64,000 nucleotides of DNA from contig JASVEC010000010.1 in NCBI GenBank assembly GCA_030770535.1, positions 1,442,591-1,506,590 of the forward strand, in the 5' to 3' direction. The notes under the pieces were generated by a model. It was given only the letters and a program-made list of their open reading frames with translations, was not told where the DNA came from and made no database searches. A program made the translations under genes and the position numbers. This stretch comes from Batkoa obscura (Eukaryota; Entomophthoromycota; Entomophthoromycetes; Entomophthorales; Batkoaceae). Shown here in pieces: positions 12,651 to 23,396 of the stretch. How positions within the stretch are numbered: position 1 is the first letter of the stretch; every line of letters begins with the position of its first letter.

Positions 12651-14384
12651 TTAATACTCTGTAAACAAATGCTCTATATTTAAAGTACTTATTTTTTTCT
12701 TTAAATTAATAATTTGATAAACTATATTTTTTAAAGGTGGAGAAGATGATTGTAATACTGGATTTTGACTCCCCTTTTCAATTAAAATCAAACATTTTTT
12801 AATTAAAGTATAAGTATCTAAAGAATATTTTTCAATATGAAAATAAACTATTGATAATGTAAAACACATAATACCATAATTTAAATACATGATATCTTCA
12901 GTTGGTATTTGTAATATATGATTTAATATTTCGGATGCTATAAATTCTATATTATTTTGACATGTTTTAATACGATTGGGATAGAATGGTGTATCAAAAG
13001 AAGCTTGTGCTTGTAATAACAAATAACGATAAATTAATAAAAAACAAATAGAATAACTTAATTTAATATTTTGAATAAAAAATATATCTTCGTTATTATT
13101 ATTAATAATAATTTTTTTAAATTTTAAATTATTATATTTAATAATAATTTTTTTATATTCAAATTGTAATTTTTTGATATACATTTTGGCTATTTGTTCA
13201 TTTTTTTTATAATCATTTGTAATTGTCTTATTTCTTTCATTAAACTTAATATAAATCATAGACTTATGATAATTAGATTCAACATTCAACATTGCTTTAA
13301 TATCATCACTATTATTGGTTAGTTTAATACAATGAGATATTAAATTAATAGTATTATCATATAAATAAGAATGAAATGGGGATGGAAAATTATAAGATAT
13401 TAATCTTATTACTGAAATATGTATTAAAGCACAATAACATAATTTACGTTCTAATGAAATTTGATAATTTTGATATTTCAAATTGAAATTATGCAAACCT
13501 AATTGATAAGCTAAATGAGCAAAACATTCAAATCTTATTTCAATTAATTCACATAAAATTCTTGTACTTTTTAAACCTTGATAAATTAATATAATAATTT
13601 GTAATGTTTCTAATGTTGGTTGATAATCAATTTGACTTAATTTTTTTAATAACAATAATTGACAATAATCATTCAATATTAAACTGAATTTACTTGACTT
13701 CATAAATTTTAATCCACAAGCATAAATAGCAGCCATTAAATATTTACTTCTTTTTCTAGTTTCAAAAGTGGATTCTAAAAATAATGGTATATTACTATTA
13801 ACATATTTGAAATAACATCTTTTAGCTTGTTCCATTATAGGTATAAATTCCATTAACCAAGTTTCATTAGCTTCATTAAATTGATGAAAATTCTTTGGTA
13901 ATTTAATACTTTCAGTAGTTAATATAGTAATAAATTGTTTATAAATATCTTCCGTTATTTTAGTATGTATAGCTGCTTCATCGAATAAATTACTTCCCAT
14001 TAAAGTTGATATTACATTATAAGTGGATCTTAATTTAAAATTTTTAATTAATGATTTAATAGTATTATTGGGCACTTTTAATATATCTCTATCTAAATCT
14101 TGAAATAATGGTAACCAATTTTGATTATTATTAATAAATCCAATATCTCTATTATTCTTATTATTCTTATTTATTTCCTTCTTATTTGTTTCATTATTTG
14201 AAAAGAATTGTATCTTTTCTATAAATTCTTGTCCTTTTGTAAATTTATTACATTTTTTATTTTTTCTTGTATAATGACATTGTATGTTTTTACTTTGACA
14301 TCGTTGACATCCGTTTAATTCTCGACTACATCCTTTTTTATCTTTACTACATCGATCACAACGTTGAAGTGCTAAGATAACCAT
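12651..14384 (-). CDS. Zn(II)2Cys6 transcription factor
   Basis: Single exon, 577 aa. Residues 9-36 form a Zn2Cys6 binuclear cluster: C9, C12, C19, C26, C29, C36 with spacing C-x2-C-x6-C-x6-C-x2-C-x6-C, followed by a basic stretch (TRKNKKCNKFTKGQ). The middle (about 190-340) looks like the fungal-specific regulatory domain found behind such clusters (AIYACGLKFMKSSKF, AHLAYQLGLHNFN). A sequence-specific nuclear regulator is certain as a class; the target genes cannot be inferred. No gene cluster surrounds it that would suggest a pathway. The cluster begins almost at the start codon, which is common in this family. Confidence 0.88.
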   Translation of the reverse strand: MVILALQRCDRCSKDKKGCSRELNGCQRCQSKNIQCHYTRKNKKCNKFTKGQEFIEKIQFFSNNETNKKEINKNNKNNRDIGFINNNQNWLPLFQDLDRDILKVPNNTIKSLIKNFKLRSTYNVISTLMGSNLFDEAAIHTKITEDIYKQFITILTTESIKLPKNFHQFNEANETWLMEFIPIMEQAKRCYFKYVNSNIPLFLESTFETRKRSKYLMAAIYACGLKFMKSSKFSLILNDYCQLLLLKKLSQIDYQPTLETLQIIILIYQGLKSTRILCELIEIRFECFAHLAYQLGLHNFNLKYQNYQISLERKLCYCALIHISVIRLISYNFPSPFHSYLYDNTINLISHCIKLTNNSDDIKAMLNVESNYHKSMIYIKFNERNKTITNDYKKNEQIAKMYIKKLQFEYKKIIIKYNNLKFKKIIINNNNEDIFFIQNIKLSYSICFLLIYRYLLLQAQASFDTPFYPNRIKTCQNNIEFIASEILNHILQIPTEDIMYLNYGIMCFTLSIVYFHIEKYSLDTYTLIKKCLILIEKGSQNPVLQSSSPPLKNIVYQIINLKKKISTLNIEHLFTEY

Positions 14385-15057
14385 TTTAAAAAGAATCTAT
14401 TAATTTATTTATTAAGAAAGGAAAAAAAAGATGTTTCTATATTATATTTATAGTATTTGTCAATACATAACAAATTTTATATCAAATCATTTTTTATATT
14501 AACATGATTGGATAATATCATATAACAATGTTGATCTTTTTAGATGTTTTATTTCTTTTAAAATATATATATTTAAATTTAAATTTAATTATTAGCTTAT
14601 AAATACTAATTAAAGACATTTACATTCTTTTATTTTTAAATCAATTATATTTTAGTAATTTCTATCGTAAGCATCTTATTTATTGAAATTAAAACAATAG
14701 TCTAAAACTCATTTGAGTAAATTTAAATCCTTGATCTTTATTAATTTATTTTATTTCTTGAATATCATTTATTTATATATTAATAATATTAATAATATTA
14801 ATAGTTCTTTATTATTTGATTATATCAATAAAAGAATAAAAGAATAAAAGAACAATACTAATATTGAAAATACAAAACGTTCCTTTTTTTATATTAATAA
14901 TATATGTAATAATAGTAGCTACTATCTCCAAATAAGTTAAAATCGGAAAATATTAATATCAAAATGCTGAGTTATAAACTATATTAGTAAAATTTGTTTA
15001 GTAAAAAGGAAATTTAATCATTAATTAAAATTGAAATTTACTATTTTAATTAATTAA

Positions 15058-15164
15058 TATGAAGGGTGTTTTTTTGGCTTGATTACTTTTTTCACCTTTT
15101 AAGCGTTATTTAAGCGGAAAAATTGGCAGTAAAATTCTTAAATACAAAAGATACATCCCCATAT
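15058..15164 (+). mobile_element. Small TIR element (MITE), copy 4
   Basis: Left end TATGAAGGGTGT is altered, right end ACATCCCCATAT intact. Core AAGCGTTATTTAAGCGG. Same orientation as copy 5, about 200 bp away. Confidence 0.82.
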
Positions 15165-15365
15165 ATTGTTTGTTTAGCTAAAATATTTAAAATTATGAAG
15201 AATCTAAATAACTTTTTTTTCTTTTGAAAAGCCAAAGCATAATGTGTTTTATTAGCTAAAATAAACTTTAAGACTCAAATCAATCAATAGAGAACAAGAT
15301 AATTATTGAAAGTTATCTGGTAAGTTAGAAATTCTGACCAATAATTAATTAGCCTTAAAAGAATC

Positions 15366-15473
15366 AGATGGGGGATGTTTTTTTTGGCTTCATCGCTTTC
15401 TCTATTTTTTAAGCGCTATTTAAGCGGAAAAATTGGTAGTAAAATTCTTAAGCTTAAGAATATATCCCCAGAT
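15366..15473 (+). mobile_element. Small TIR element (MITE), copy 5
   Basis: Termini AGATGGGGGATGT and ATATCCCCAGAT. Core TTTTTTAAGCGCTATTTAAG. The AGAT ends instead of ATAT change both termini alike. Confidence 0.82.
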
Positions 15474-15978
15474 AGGTAAAATGGAAACCGAATCACTTCT
15501 ATCTTTAAGATAATTTCTCACATAATAGGGAAAGAGATAGGGTTAGATAATAATTCTATTTTAAAATGATCTAGGTGTAAAACTTCACAGCTCTAGTATA
15601 AGATTTAAAGAGCTATTAAAAAGAAAAGAGGTTTGAATAATTTAAATTGAGTAAAGAGAGTTGCGATACTATCAAAAAATATAGCATAGGAAAGTGATAA
15701 AAGCAGAAAGGGATTGAAAGAGCTAAACATATGTGATCAGGGATGAATAGCTGTAGATATAATAAGCTGATTTCTATAATTTCTTGAATTATTATATATA
15801 TAAATAAAGTAAAATTAATATTTTGACTTAATATATGCTTTACAAAGTGAATGATAATTCGACTATTTTTATTAATTGATTAGATGATGATCCTATGAAT
15901 TTTCATATACAAATAGTGCTAAATATAAGATATTAGTTTTTATATTAATTTTTGGACTAAAGGAGCGGTTGAAACAAT

Positions 15979-16084
15979 ATTTGAGGATGTATTTTTGTGT
16001 TTAAGGATTTTACTAACAGTTTTTCCATTCAAATAATGCTTAAAAGATGGAAAAAGTAGTGAAACCAAAAAACACCCCCATTTA
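15979..16084 (-). mobile_element. Small TIR element (MITE), copy 6
   Basis: Reverse-oriented copy: starts TTGAGGATGTATTTTTGTGT, contains TTAAAAGATGGAAAAAGTAG, ends CACCCCCATTT. Its orientation and position mirror copy 1 within the larger inverted repeat, but flanking matches are too weak to say they are the same insertion. Confidence 0.8.
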
Positions 16085-16189
16085 GTTTATTCATAGCAGC
16101 TTTAAAAGGCATCAAATAAGTTAAGAGGCTAGTTAGTATTATAAATATATCAGATTTAATTAAAAATAAGGTTTTGTACTATCTGTATC

Positions 16190-16573
16190 AATTTTTGATA
16201 AAAACAACAATAATAGTAATGATCTAAATTATACCGCTTAAAATAACTATCAAGGTTAAGTAAATTTATTCATTTAATTACCAAATAATAGTTAATGATA
16301 ATATAATAATACTAATAAAGATAAATATTTAAAATTTGATAAAATATTAAATAAAATTTGTTTGACTTTACAAAGAGTTCATTGAGGCATAAACAATAAC
16401 TGGAAAAAGTACAAACAAAATTTTGGATTTGTAATAGATCTAGTAAAAACTCGGAATATTAAAGCTATCTTATATTCCAAACTAAGCTGATTAACAATAG
16501 CTTGAGATTTTATAAATTGAAATTATTTTATCAAAACATCATAAATCATATACGAGTATATTAAATATACAAT
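16190..16573. repeat. Diverged continuation of the right inverted arm
   Basis: Counterpart of 857-1260. The block ATACCGCTTAAAATAACTAT at 16231-16250 matches the complement of about 1202-1220. Several shorter matches follow towards the near-identical arm. Confidence 0.5.
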
Positions 16574-17429
16574 AAATATACAAAATATGATAAAAGTATT
16601 AAATTAAAAAAAGAAATTGAGGTAAATTTAATGAAACAAATTAATTGTAACAGTAACACTTTAGAAATATTAGATTTAAATGCTACTATTTTACTTTAAA
16701 AATATTATTAAATCTATATTCAATTCTACTTATATAATAATGCTTAGTGTTTGATAAAGTCTTACTGCAATTATTAAGATAATGAATATAATAATATATA
16801 GATTTAGCACTTTAATAATAAATACTTTTACATGAGAAAATCTTCATTTCTAATATTCATTAAAAAACTATTGGCTGAAAGTAAAAAATTAATATTACCA
16901 GCAAACTGCAATATTTTAAAAATCGGATTTATTAGAATAGTTTCTGCAAAGAATAACTATCATTTTCCAATTTATTACTGTGCAAAATTTCTAAGTCATG
17001 GAATTCAAAAGTAATGAACTGGAAATTTTTAAGATCCAACCATTCATTTTTTGATCACTTAATCATTAAACAATATGGGTCGTAATGTTGGCTATTTTTA
17101 TGCACCTGGCGAACAATCTTATTATTTCTCTCCATGTCATCCTATGGAGCCTGTTCGTGTTGATATGACCCATGAGCTTGTCAAAAACTATAATTTATTT
17201 GACTCTTTAAGTGTGTTTATTTATGATAAAGCAACTGAAAACCAACTGAAGGCTATTCACTCTCCAGAATACATTGACTATATTCGCAATTTTACGCCAT
17301 CCACCATAAATAAAAATTATAATACAAATAAAAGGACACATAGTTTAGATGAAGACTGTCCATTATTTAAAGGTGTATATGACTACATGTCAAGTACAGT
17401 TGGAGGAAGTTTACTTTGTGCTAAAAATA
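16574..17429. repeat. Right arm of near-perfect inverted repeat
   Basis: Reverse complement of 1-856. The match can only be followed to 17429 because the partner leaves the window. Contains an identical 60-codon ORF on each arm (16832-17014 here), judged to be non-coding leader sequence. Confidence 0.92.
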
Positions 17430-18391
17430 TTAACCAAGGTACTTCAGATATCTGTATCAATTGGGCAGGTGGTATGCATCATGCTAAAAAGGCAAGTGCA
17501 TCTGGTTTTTGCTTTGCTAATGATATTGTAGCATGTATTATTGATCTTTTGAGATATCATCAACGTGTATTATATATTGATATTGATGTTCATCATGGTG
17601 ATGGTGTTGAGCAGTTCTTTTATGAAAGTAATCGAGTTATGACTCTATCTTTTCATCAATATGGAGACTTTTTCCCAGCTACTGGAGAAACTAAAGAAAG
17701 TGGAAGTGGAATTGGAACAAATTATTCAATTAATGTTCCTTTGAAAAGAGGTATTAATGATCAAGATTATGAAACAATTTTTAATAAAATTGTTTTTGAA
17801 TGTATAAATCGATATAATCCTGAGGTAATTGTATTACAAATGGGAGCTGATTCAGTTGCAGGTGATCGACTTGGTGGGTTTAACTTGTCCAATAAAGGAC
17901 ATTCACAATGTCTAAATTATATCAAATCATTTAATTTACCTTTAGTTGTACTTGGTGGAGGTGGCTATACTACCCAAAATGTAGCTAGAACTTGGACATT
18001 AGAAACTGGGGTAGCATTGGGTGTTGAATTGGAGGATATGTTACCAGAGAATTCTTTTATTGGGACAGATGGATGGAAAGCTAATTTAGAAATTAAAGCA
18101 AATGAGAATATAGCCAATTTGAATACAAAAAAAGATATTAATGATACAATCCAACAAGTCATGGAAGTACTCAAAAGAGCGGAAATTACACCTTCTATCC
18201 AACTTCAAAATATACCAAAAGATTGGTATAATATTGATGTGGATAGCGATGAGATAGAGATAGATCCTAAAACCGAATATGCACCCCACTTTAACTCAGA
18301 TAATCATAGTCTAGCTCATAATCATAGTCGAAATGAAAGTTATGATAGTTCACCAGCCAAAAAGTCAAAAACGTACTTTGAATGGTCATAG
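17075..18391 (+). CDS. Class I histone deacetylase (Hos2/HDAC3-like)
   Basis: Intronless, 438 aa. Removes acetyl groups from histone lysines in nuclear co-repressor or Set3-type complexes. Catalytic parts are complete: GGMHHAKK with H135/H136, IDIDVHHGDGV with zinc ligands D171 and H173, GADSVAGDRLGGFNL with zinc ligand D264, and GGGGYTTQNVART with Y298. The middle segment and the C-terminal TPSIQLQNIPKDW resemble the HDAC3/Hos2 branch more than Rpd3 (inference from remembered sequences). The tail beyond residue 390 is acidic then Ser/His-rich. Start chosen at the ATG preceding the conserved GYFYAPGEQ start of the fold; the same ATG occurs in the left copy. Its first 118 codons and upstream region are duplicated in inverted orientation at 1-856. 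Confidence 0.93.
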   Translation: MGRNVGYFYAPGEQSYYFSPCHPMEPVRVDMTHELVKNYNLFDSLSVFIYDKATENQLKAIHSPEYIDYIRNFTPSTINKNYNTNKRTHSLDEDCPLFKGVYDYMSSTVGGSLLCAKNINQGTSDICINWAGGMHHAKKASASGFCFANDIVACIIDLLRYHQRVLYIDIDVHHGDGVEQFFYESNRVMTLSFHQYGDFFPATGETKESGSGIGTNYSINVPLKRGINDQDYETIFNKIVFECINRYNPEVIVLQMGADSVAGDRLGGFNLSNKGHSQCLNYIKSFNLPLVVLGGGGYTTQNVARTWTLETGVALGVELEDMLPENSFIGTDGWKANLEIKANENIANLNTKKDINDTIQQVMEVLKRAEITPSIQLQNIPKDWYNIDVDSDEIEIDPKTEYAPHFNSDNHSLAHNHSRNESYDSSPAKKSKTYFEWS

Positions 18392-19702
18392 TAGTCTACA
18401 TGCTAATCAGTTATAATTTTCTCCTTTTACACTTTCACTCTTTTTCTCGAATGTTATCTTTTATTTTCATCAATTTAAAAGTGATTTTTTTAATTTACTA
18501 CTTTATTAATAAAGCTTTTGTCCCATTTTGTCAATAGTTTTAATTTTTCTCTTTATATGTACTGTAAAGTGAAGCTTTCATTAAATTCTTTAATATATTT
18601 TATATAGCTTTTATTTTAATATATTATAGCTATAGTTCTTTTTAGTTTTCAATTTTTTTATTAAAATACCATACTTTGTGAATGAAAAAAACAATTTTTC
18701 AATTTTTAATACAACTTAAAAAAATTAATTCTCCAAAAAACCAAATTTACATGTGCGATTACTTGAATTTTTAACACTTAACCTTATTAACTCCACTTTT
18801 ACATATAGGAGCTTCTTAAAGCAGGTTATTTGGTATGGCTTATGAGAATTCAAACTTTATTTAAAAAAATGTTAGTCTTTTGATGAATTTTGAATTATAT
18901 TATCCTACTATATGAATCCATAGCTTACCCTAATTTGCTAGTTTTATTTACGATCCTCATACTATATCACTCCCTAATTTGAAATTGATTTCTGCTGCAT
19001 TGCTTTAGTTTGTTTTAAAAAAACAAGGTAAACTCAAGCCTAGAATATAGAGTATTAAACTTGATAAAACATGCTAAAAAATTTAAAATATGGTTATTGA
19101 TTTGCCTTAAACTGCTACAAGAGGACGTGAATAAATCTTGTAAGTGTGATATCTTTATTTTGAAGTATACACGTATTTATTTTCATTACAATTACTTATT
19201 CAAATATATTATTTTAATTAAGGCTAAATAGTGGTAAATTAAAAATATAAAATGATTCAATATTTGTCCATATAAATGATATCAGAGATTACTAGCATTT
19301 TTAATAATCTTAAATTTATGACAATTTTGATGAGCTTTGAAATTTTTTCAAACCAGGCTTCAGACTTATATTTCATGTCTAAAGCTAAGGATCAACTTAA
19401 ATTAAAGAGAATCTATAAAATTGTGCTTCCTCTAAAAAAAAGTTAAATTGAATTCATGGCATTATGAAAATTAAAATTTATAGTCTATAAAAGTAAGTAT
19501 CCTTATAAAAAATTAGGCTTATTGTAAATATAATTTTTTCTTGGCCTATTTTTATTCACCTTATACCACTTAATCACCTCTAAAACTAGCTTTATTTACC
19601 ATAACTGTGGCTTCCCCATAAAGGGTGTTGTAAAATCAAGCTAACGAATATATATATAAACAGTTTTCTCAATTGATTAATTAACATAATTACTCTAAAA
19701 AC
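18392..19702. other. Intergenic, no gene seen
   Basis: 3' end of the deacetylase gene (AATAAAG at 18510) and the promoter side of the next gene. No ORF or RNA. A pyrimidine-rich segment followed by a TATATATATA box at about 19650-19660 lies 45 bp upstream of the CAP gene start and is a plausible TATA element. Confidence 0.6.
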
Positions 19703-20509
19703 ATGCTCTATTTTATCTTATTTAATTTATTTGCTCCTATCTTTACCTTAGTGTTAAAGGAGCGTACCTTTAATTTTGACCAAAATATCCTACAAAGGAG
19801 ACATTCTTCTAAATCTCGCTCTAAATCTAATTCTTATGGCAGTAAAGGTGGTAGTTACTCTTCGATCCCCGCTTCTTTACCACCTATCGTATTAGATAAT
19901 GAATCACAATTACCTGCTGTTCTTAATTCTCTCAATCCTCAAAATATTTATGACTCAATATCATCCGGTGGAGCACCTTCATACGGCAGCTCAGAAAATT
20001 CTCCTTCATATGGGAGCTCAGGAAATTCTCCTTCATATGGGAGTTCAGGAAATTCTCCTTCATATGGGAGTTCAGGAAATTCTCCTTCATATGGAAGTAC
20101 AGGACAAACCCCTCCTAATGGATCTAATGGCAATTCGCCTTTAGATTATAACTATATGTTACAAAAAGTCAATCAAGTGAGAGCTCAAAACGGTGCATCC
20201 CCTTTAAAATATAATAACTTACTAAATGTTGCAGCGCAACAACATTCTGATGACCAAGCAAGGGCTAAAAAGATGAGTCACACAGGAAGTGATGGATCTT
20301 CCCCAGATGAACGAGTTGAAAAAGCAGGATATAAATGGGCATCAGTAGCTGAAAATGTAGCTTGGAACCAGAAAACAGTAGATCAAGTGATGGATGCTTG
20401 GGTTAAGTCACCAGGTCATTTTAAAAATTTAGTTAACAAAAAATATACTGACTTTGGGGCTGGGGTTAATAATTATTATTGGACTCAGACTTTTGGTTCA
20501 ACATCTTAA
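19703..20509 (+). CDS. Secreted CAP/SCP (PR-1-like) protein
   Basis: Single exon, 268 aa. Begins with a hydrophobic signal sequence (MLYFILFNLFAPIFTLVL), then a Ser/Gly/Tyr-rich region with about five copies of a 9-residue repeat (NSPSYGSSG, residues ~94-138). The C-terminal ~120 residues are a CAP domain of the SCP/YkwD type: LQKVNQVRAQNGASPLKYNN, AAQQHSDDQAR, KMSHTGSDGSSPDERVEKAGY, AENVAWNQKTVDQVMDAWVKSPGHFKNLV, WTQTFG. Fungal PR-1-like proteins bind sterols or lipids outside the cell and some act in host contact. The role here is not known. The repeats look like a flexible stalk or wall-attachment linker. Confidence 0.92.
   Translation: MLYFILFNLFAPIFTLVLKERTFNFDQNILQRRHSSKSRSKSNSYGSKGGSYSSIPASLPPIVLDNESQLPAVLNSLNPQNIYDSISSGGAPSYGSSENSPSYGSSGNSPSYGSSGNSPSYGSSGNSPSYGSTGQTPPNGSNGNSPLDYNYMLQKVNQVRAQNGASPLKYNNLLNVAAQQHSDDQARAKKMSHTGSDGSSPDERVEKAGYKWASVAENVAWNQKTVDQVMDAWVKSPGHFKNLVNKKYTDFGAGVNNYYWTQTFGSTS
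19982..20116 (+). repeat. 27-bp coding minisatellite
   Basis: Five tandem 27-bp units (19982, 20009, 20036, 20063, 20090). The third and fourth are nearly identical and the outer ones more diverged, typical of unequal exchange in the middle of an array. Codes for the SYGSSGNSP repeat of the CAP protein. Confidence 0.9.
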
Positions 20510-21093
20510 TCTATTTATTGTAAAAATATTTCTTCTGTGAAGAATAAATAATTCTAACTTGTCACTTTCTATTTTTGTTTTTTAAATTCATTTCTTGTTT
20601 TGGCTTCTAAGATGCCATTTTTGTTATGCTCAAAAAAATATTTTAATTTTAATATCATTCTATTTCGTAGCCAAAAATATTTTTTCGAATGTATTTTTTA
20701 ATCACATTTTATTTTCACAAATACATACTAAAATGTTAGTAGTGGAGTATTTACAAAAATAATAAAGAAAAAAGTGGAAGATCTTATACCAATTTATAAG
20801 TCATTCTTACTACACCAAATGCTTGAATGAGTCGTAAGCCTTTAAATATAAAGATGCCAAGAGATAACTATTTAATATAAATGAAATGTAAAGAATTCTA
20901 AATAACACTATATAAAAAAATAAAACAGAATTCTGCTATAAAAATTGAGCTAACGATGACCTCATAAAATGATTTAAAGATGATTCAAGGTATAAATAAA
21001 GTAAAATGGATAACAGCTAAAAAGCTAAAATTGATTAAAATTAGTTACTTTGGAAAGGTATAAATAGAAGATCAAAACAATATTAAAACTTAA
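20510..21093. other. Intergenic, no gene seen
   Basis: 3' end of the CAP gene (AATAAATAATT at 20544) and upstream region of the phosphatase gene. No ORF, RNA or mobile element seen. Confidence 0.6.
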
Positions 21094-22371
21094 ATGGATT
21101 TTAAAAATATCTTTAACTTCAGATCGGTCATTACTTTCTCAAAAATAAAGTAAGAATATTATATTATTTGGTAAAAAACTTACATTGTTTTTACAGGAAT
21201 ACAAAAAATGATATTATATTTCGTAGTAGTAATCTAGGTAGCTTATGTTCATATGTTAATAGTTGAATGGTATTTTGATATTGATTTAAGATAGTGCAGA
21301 CTCAAATGAAGTAGAAAAGCTTTTAAAACAATATAAAATTACCACTATTATTGATTTAAGATCCAAGTAATGTATAAATATGATACAAATATTATATTGT
21401 TAAAATCTTTTTATAGAAATGAAATAAAAAACAGTAAAGACTTAAAATTGTTTTTCCCAGTAGCCATATTTCAAGTAAAAAAGCTAATATTATAAAATTA
21501 TTTTATAATACTGTAATTTAGGACGATCCTTTATCGGCATTAAGTAGTAATCAAGAAAAAGAAGATAAATCACCTAATAAAGAAGTAGTACAATCTGGAG
21601 TAAAAACATATGATGAAGCAACAAATAAACAATATGTTCGAAGAACTTATAGAGTAGATTTAGTAAATAAGCAATATAAAAATAAAGTAATTTGGAAGAA
21701 TCTGAAATTTAAAGATGTATTGTGAGTTTCAGTAAATTTGATTATAAATCCTGAAACTAATGCTTTAGATATTTGTTATACTACTATATCATGTTTAAAC
21801 CTCAAAAAGGTCATGCTTATATAGCTAGTAAATATATTGCCCCTAAAGGACTTTCTGGGTTATATATTGATTTGGTTAAATATTCTGGTATTGAAATAGC
21901 CAATGTTTTTAAGAGAATTGAAAAAGTATGTGATCAGCCTTTTTTAGTACACTGTGCCCATGGCAAAGATAGAACTGGGATAATAATAGGTAACAAATAG
22001 TTTCTATTTAATGAATGTGTTTTATTTGTTTCATAGCTCTACTCTTATCTTTATTAAAAGTAAACCGCAACATAATTATTGAAGATTATCTGACTAGTTT
22101 ACGTTTGTTGAAAGATGTCAACAAAGAAATAGAGAAGGAAATGATTAAATCAGGTTTAAATCAAGAGTTTGCTTTGGTAACTGAAAAGGTAAATAATATT
22201 TACAAAACCGTATTACACATCTAAAGGATATTAAATAAACAGGCCATTACTGATACGTTAAATTATATTGATGAAGCATATGCAGGAGTAGATAAATATT
22301 TAAATTTCTACGGATTTTCTTATGACTTACAAGAATCCTTACGTTCTAAGCTTTTGATTCAAAACTCTTAG
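21094..22371 (+). CDS. Tyrosine phosphatase (Y_phosphatase3-like)
   Basis: Eight exons (21094-21149, 21197-21237, 21300-21366, 21417-21474, 21522-21721, 21769-21989, 22037-22188, 22243-22371) close to 307 aa. The start MDFKNIFNFRSV fits the NFR opening of this family. DIIFRSSNL and TTIIDLRSK are the family's substrate-loop motifs. The P-loop HCAHGKDRTG begins at H202 with catalytic C203 and R208. The family removes phosphate from phosphotyrosine or phosphoinositides; the substrate here is unknown. Exons 4-5 insert about 80 charged residues between the DLRS motif and the P-loop. Introns are 46-62 nt. This is the most fragmented small gene of the central block. Confidence 0.85.
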
Positions 22372-22653
22372 TTCAATTCGATTATTTATTGAAATAAATA
22401 ATAACACATTATTTCAATTATTGTTCCATTTTTAGTTTGATATTTAAACTTTTGAGATATAAATTTAATTTCTTATTCTGTAAAGAACATTATTTTATTA
22501 TAAGCTTTAGCTGATATATTTAAATTATTAAATCATTATATATCGTTAGCCTAATAAATTCAAACCAATTAAAACATGATGATTAAATGGCTCAATAATT
22601 CTAGCACTAGCTTTATTCTTTATAAAAAATAAGTGCTAATTATACAAGTTAAT

Positions 22654-23309
22654 ATGGCGCGGGATAAACAAAATCAATTTCGACCCAATACGTTTGATCC
22701 AATATTAATAATAGCACAGATAATGGCATATCAATCATGGAACTATTTAAGTTTAAGTTTGTTAATCTTAGCATTTAACTTATTTAGTAATATAAATCAT
22801 ATTTCTTTAAATCCAATATTTAATCCAACTACACTAACTTTTGGTTATCAACATGCACTTCCTTATTTATTTCTATTTTTATTAAATACTATACCAAGGT
22901 AATAATAATATAAATGTTATAATAACAATAATAATCATTTTAAAATAATAAAAGTATGTTAGGTCTAATGATAATAATTGAACGTGCTAAATTATGCTTG
23001 GATTTTGTATTAACATATCAATTAATTCATTTATTATTTACAATCGTATATACCCGTTCATTTCCAATTTCTTTATTATGGTGGTTGAATTTTTTACTAT
23101 CTACTCTTATTATTACCCTTGGTGGTGAATATTTATGTTATCATTATGAAACAAAACCAATTCAACTTAGTGGAACAAATAACCGAGTTAATAAAGCACC
23201 AGAAAGCGAACAATTTATACAAAATATAGCCAAGAATGTAGATCAAGATTTGTTATTGGAAGAAGGTTTAGAGCTCAATTTATTAAATACGAGTAGTAGT
23301 AGAGATTAA
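22654..23309 (+). CDS. SYS1: SYS1 Golgi membrane protein
   Basis: Two exons (22654-22898, 22955-23309) give 199 aa, slightly longer than yeast Sys1. Family marks: FDPILIIAQIMAYQSWNYLSL at the start, then LCLDFVLTYQLIHLLFTIVY, FPISLLWWLNFLLST and LGGEYLCYHYETKPIQL. Four membrane spans are visible. Sys1 sits in the trans-Golgi and recruits the Arl3 GTPase, with effects on vesicle traffic to the endosome. The start is the ATG at 22654; an upstream GTG at 22633 in the same frame is not credible. The 3' end faces that of the HbrB-like gene, with only 87 bp between stop codons. Confidence 0.93.
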
Positions 23310-23396
23310 ATAATTATATTGTTAGTTATAGTAATAAAAATAAAGGTTCAGTATTATAAATAAATTAAGTTTATTATTAAATATTAAATCTCTTTT

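Larger units (their letters stand above)
14385..16189. other. Gene-free stretch with three small elements
   Basis: No ORF or RNA gene seen apart from three copies of the small TIR element listed separately. Includes a TTAATAATA run near 14775-14800. The first 200 bp are the promoter side of the Zn2Cys6 gene. Confidence 0.6.
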
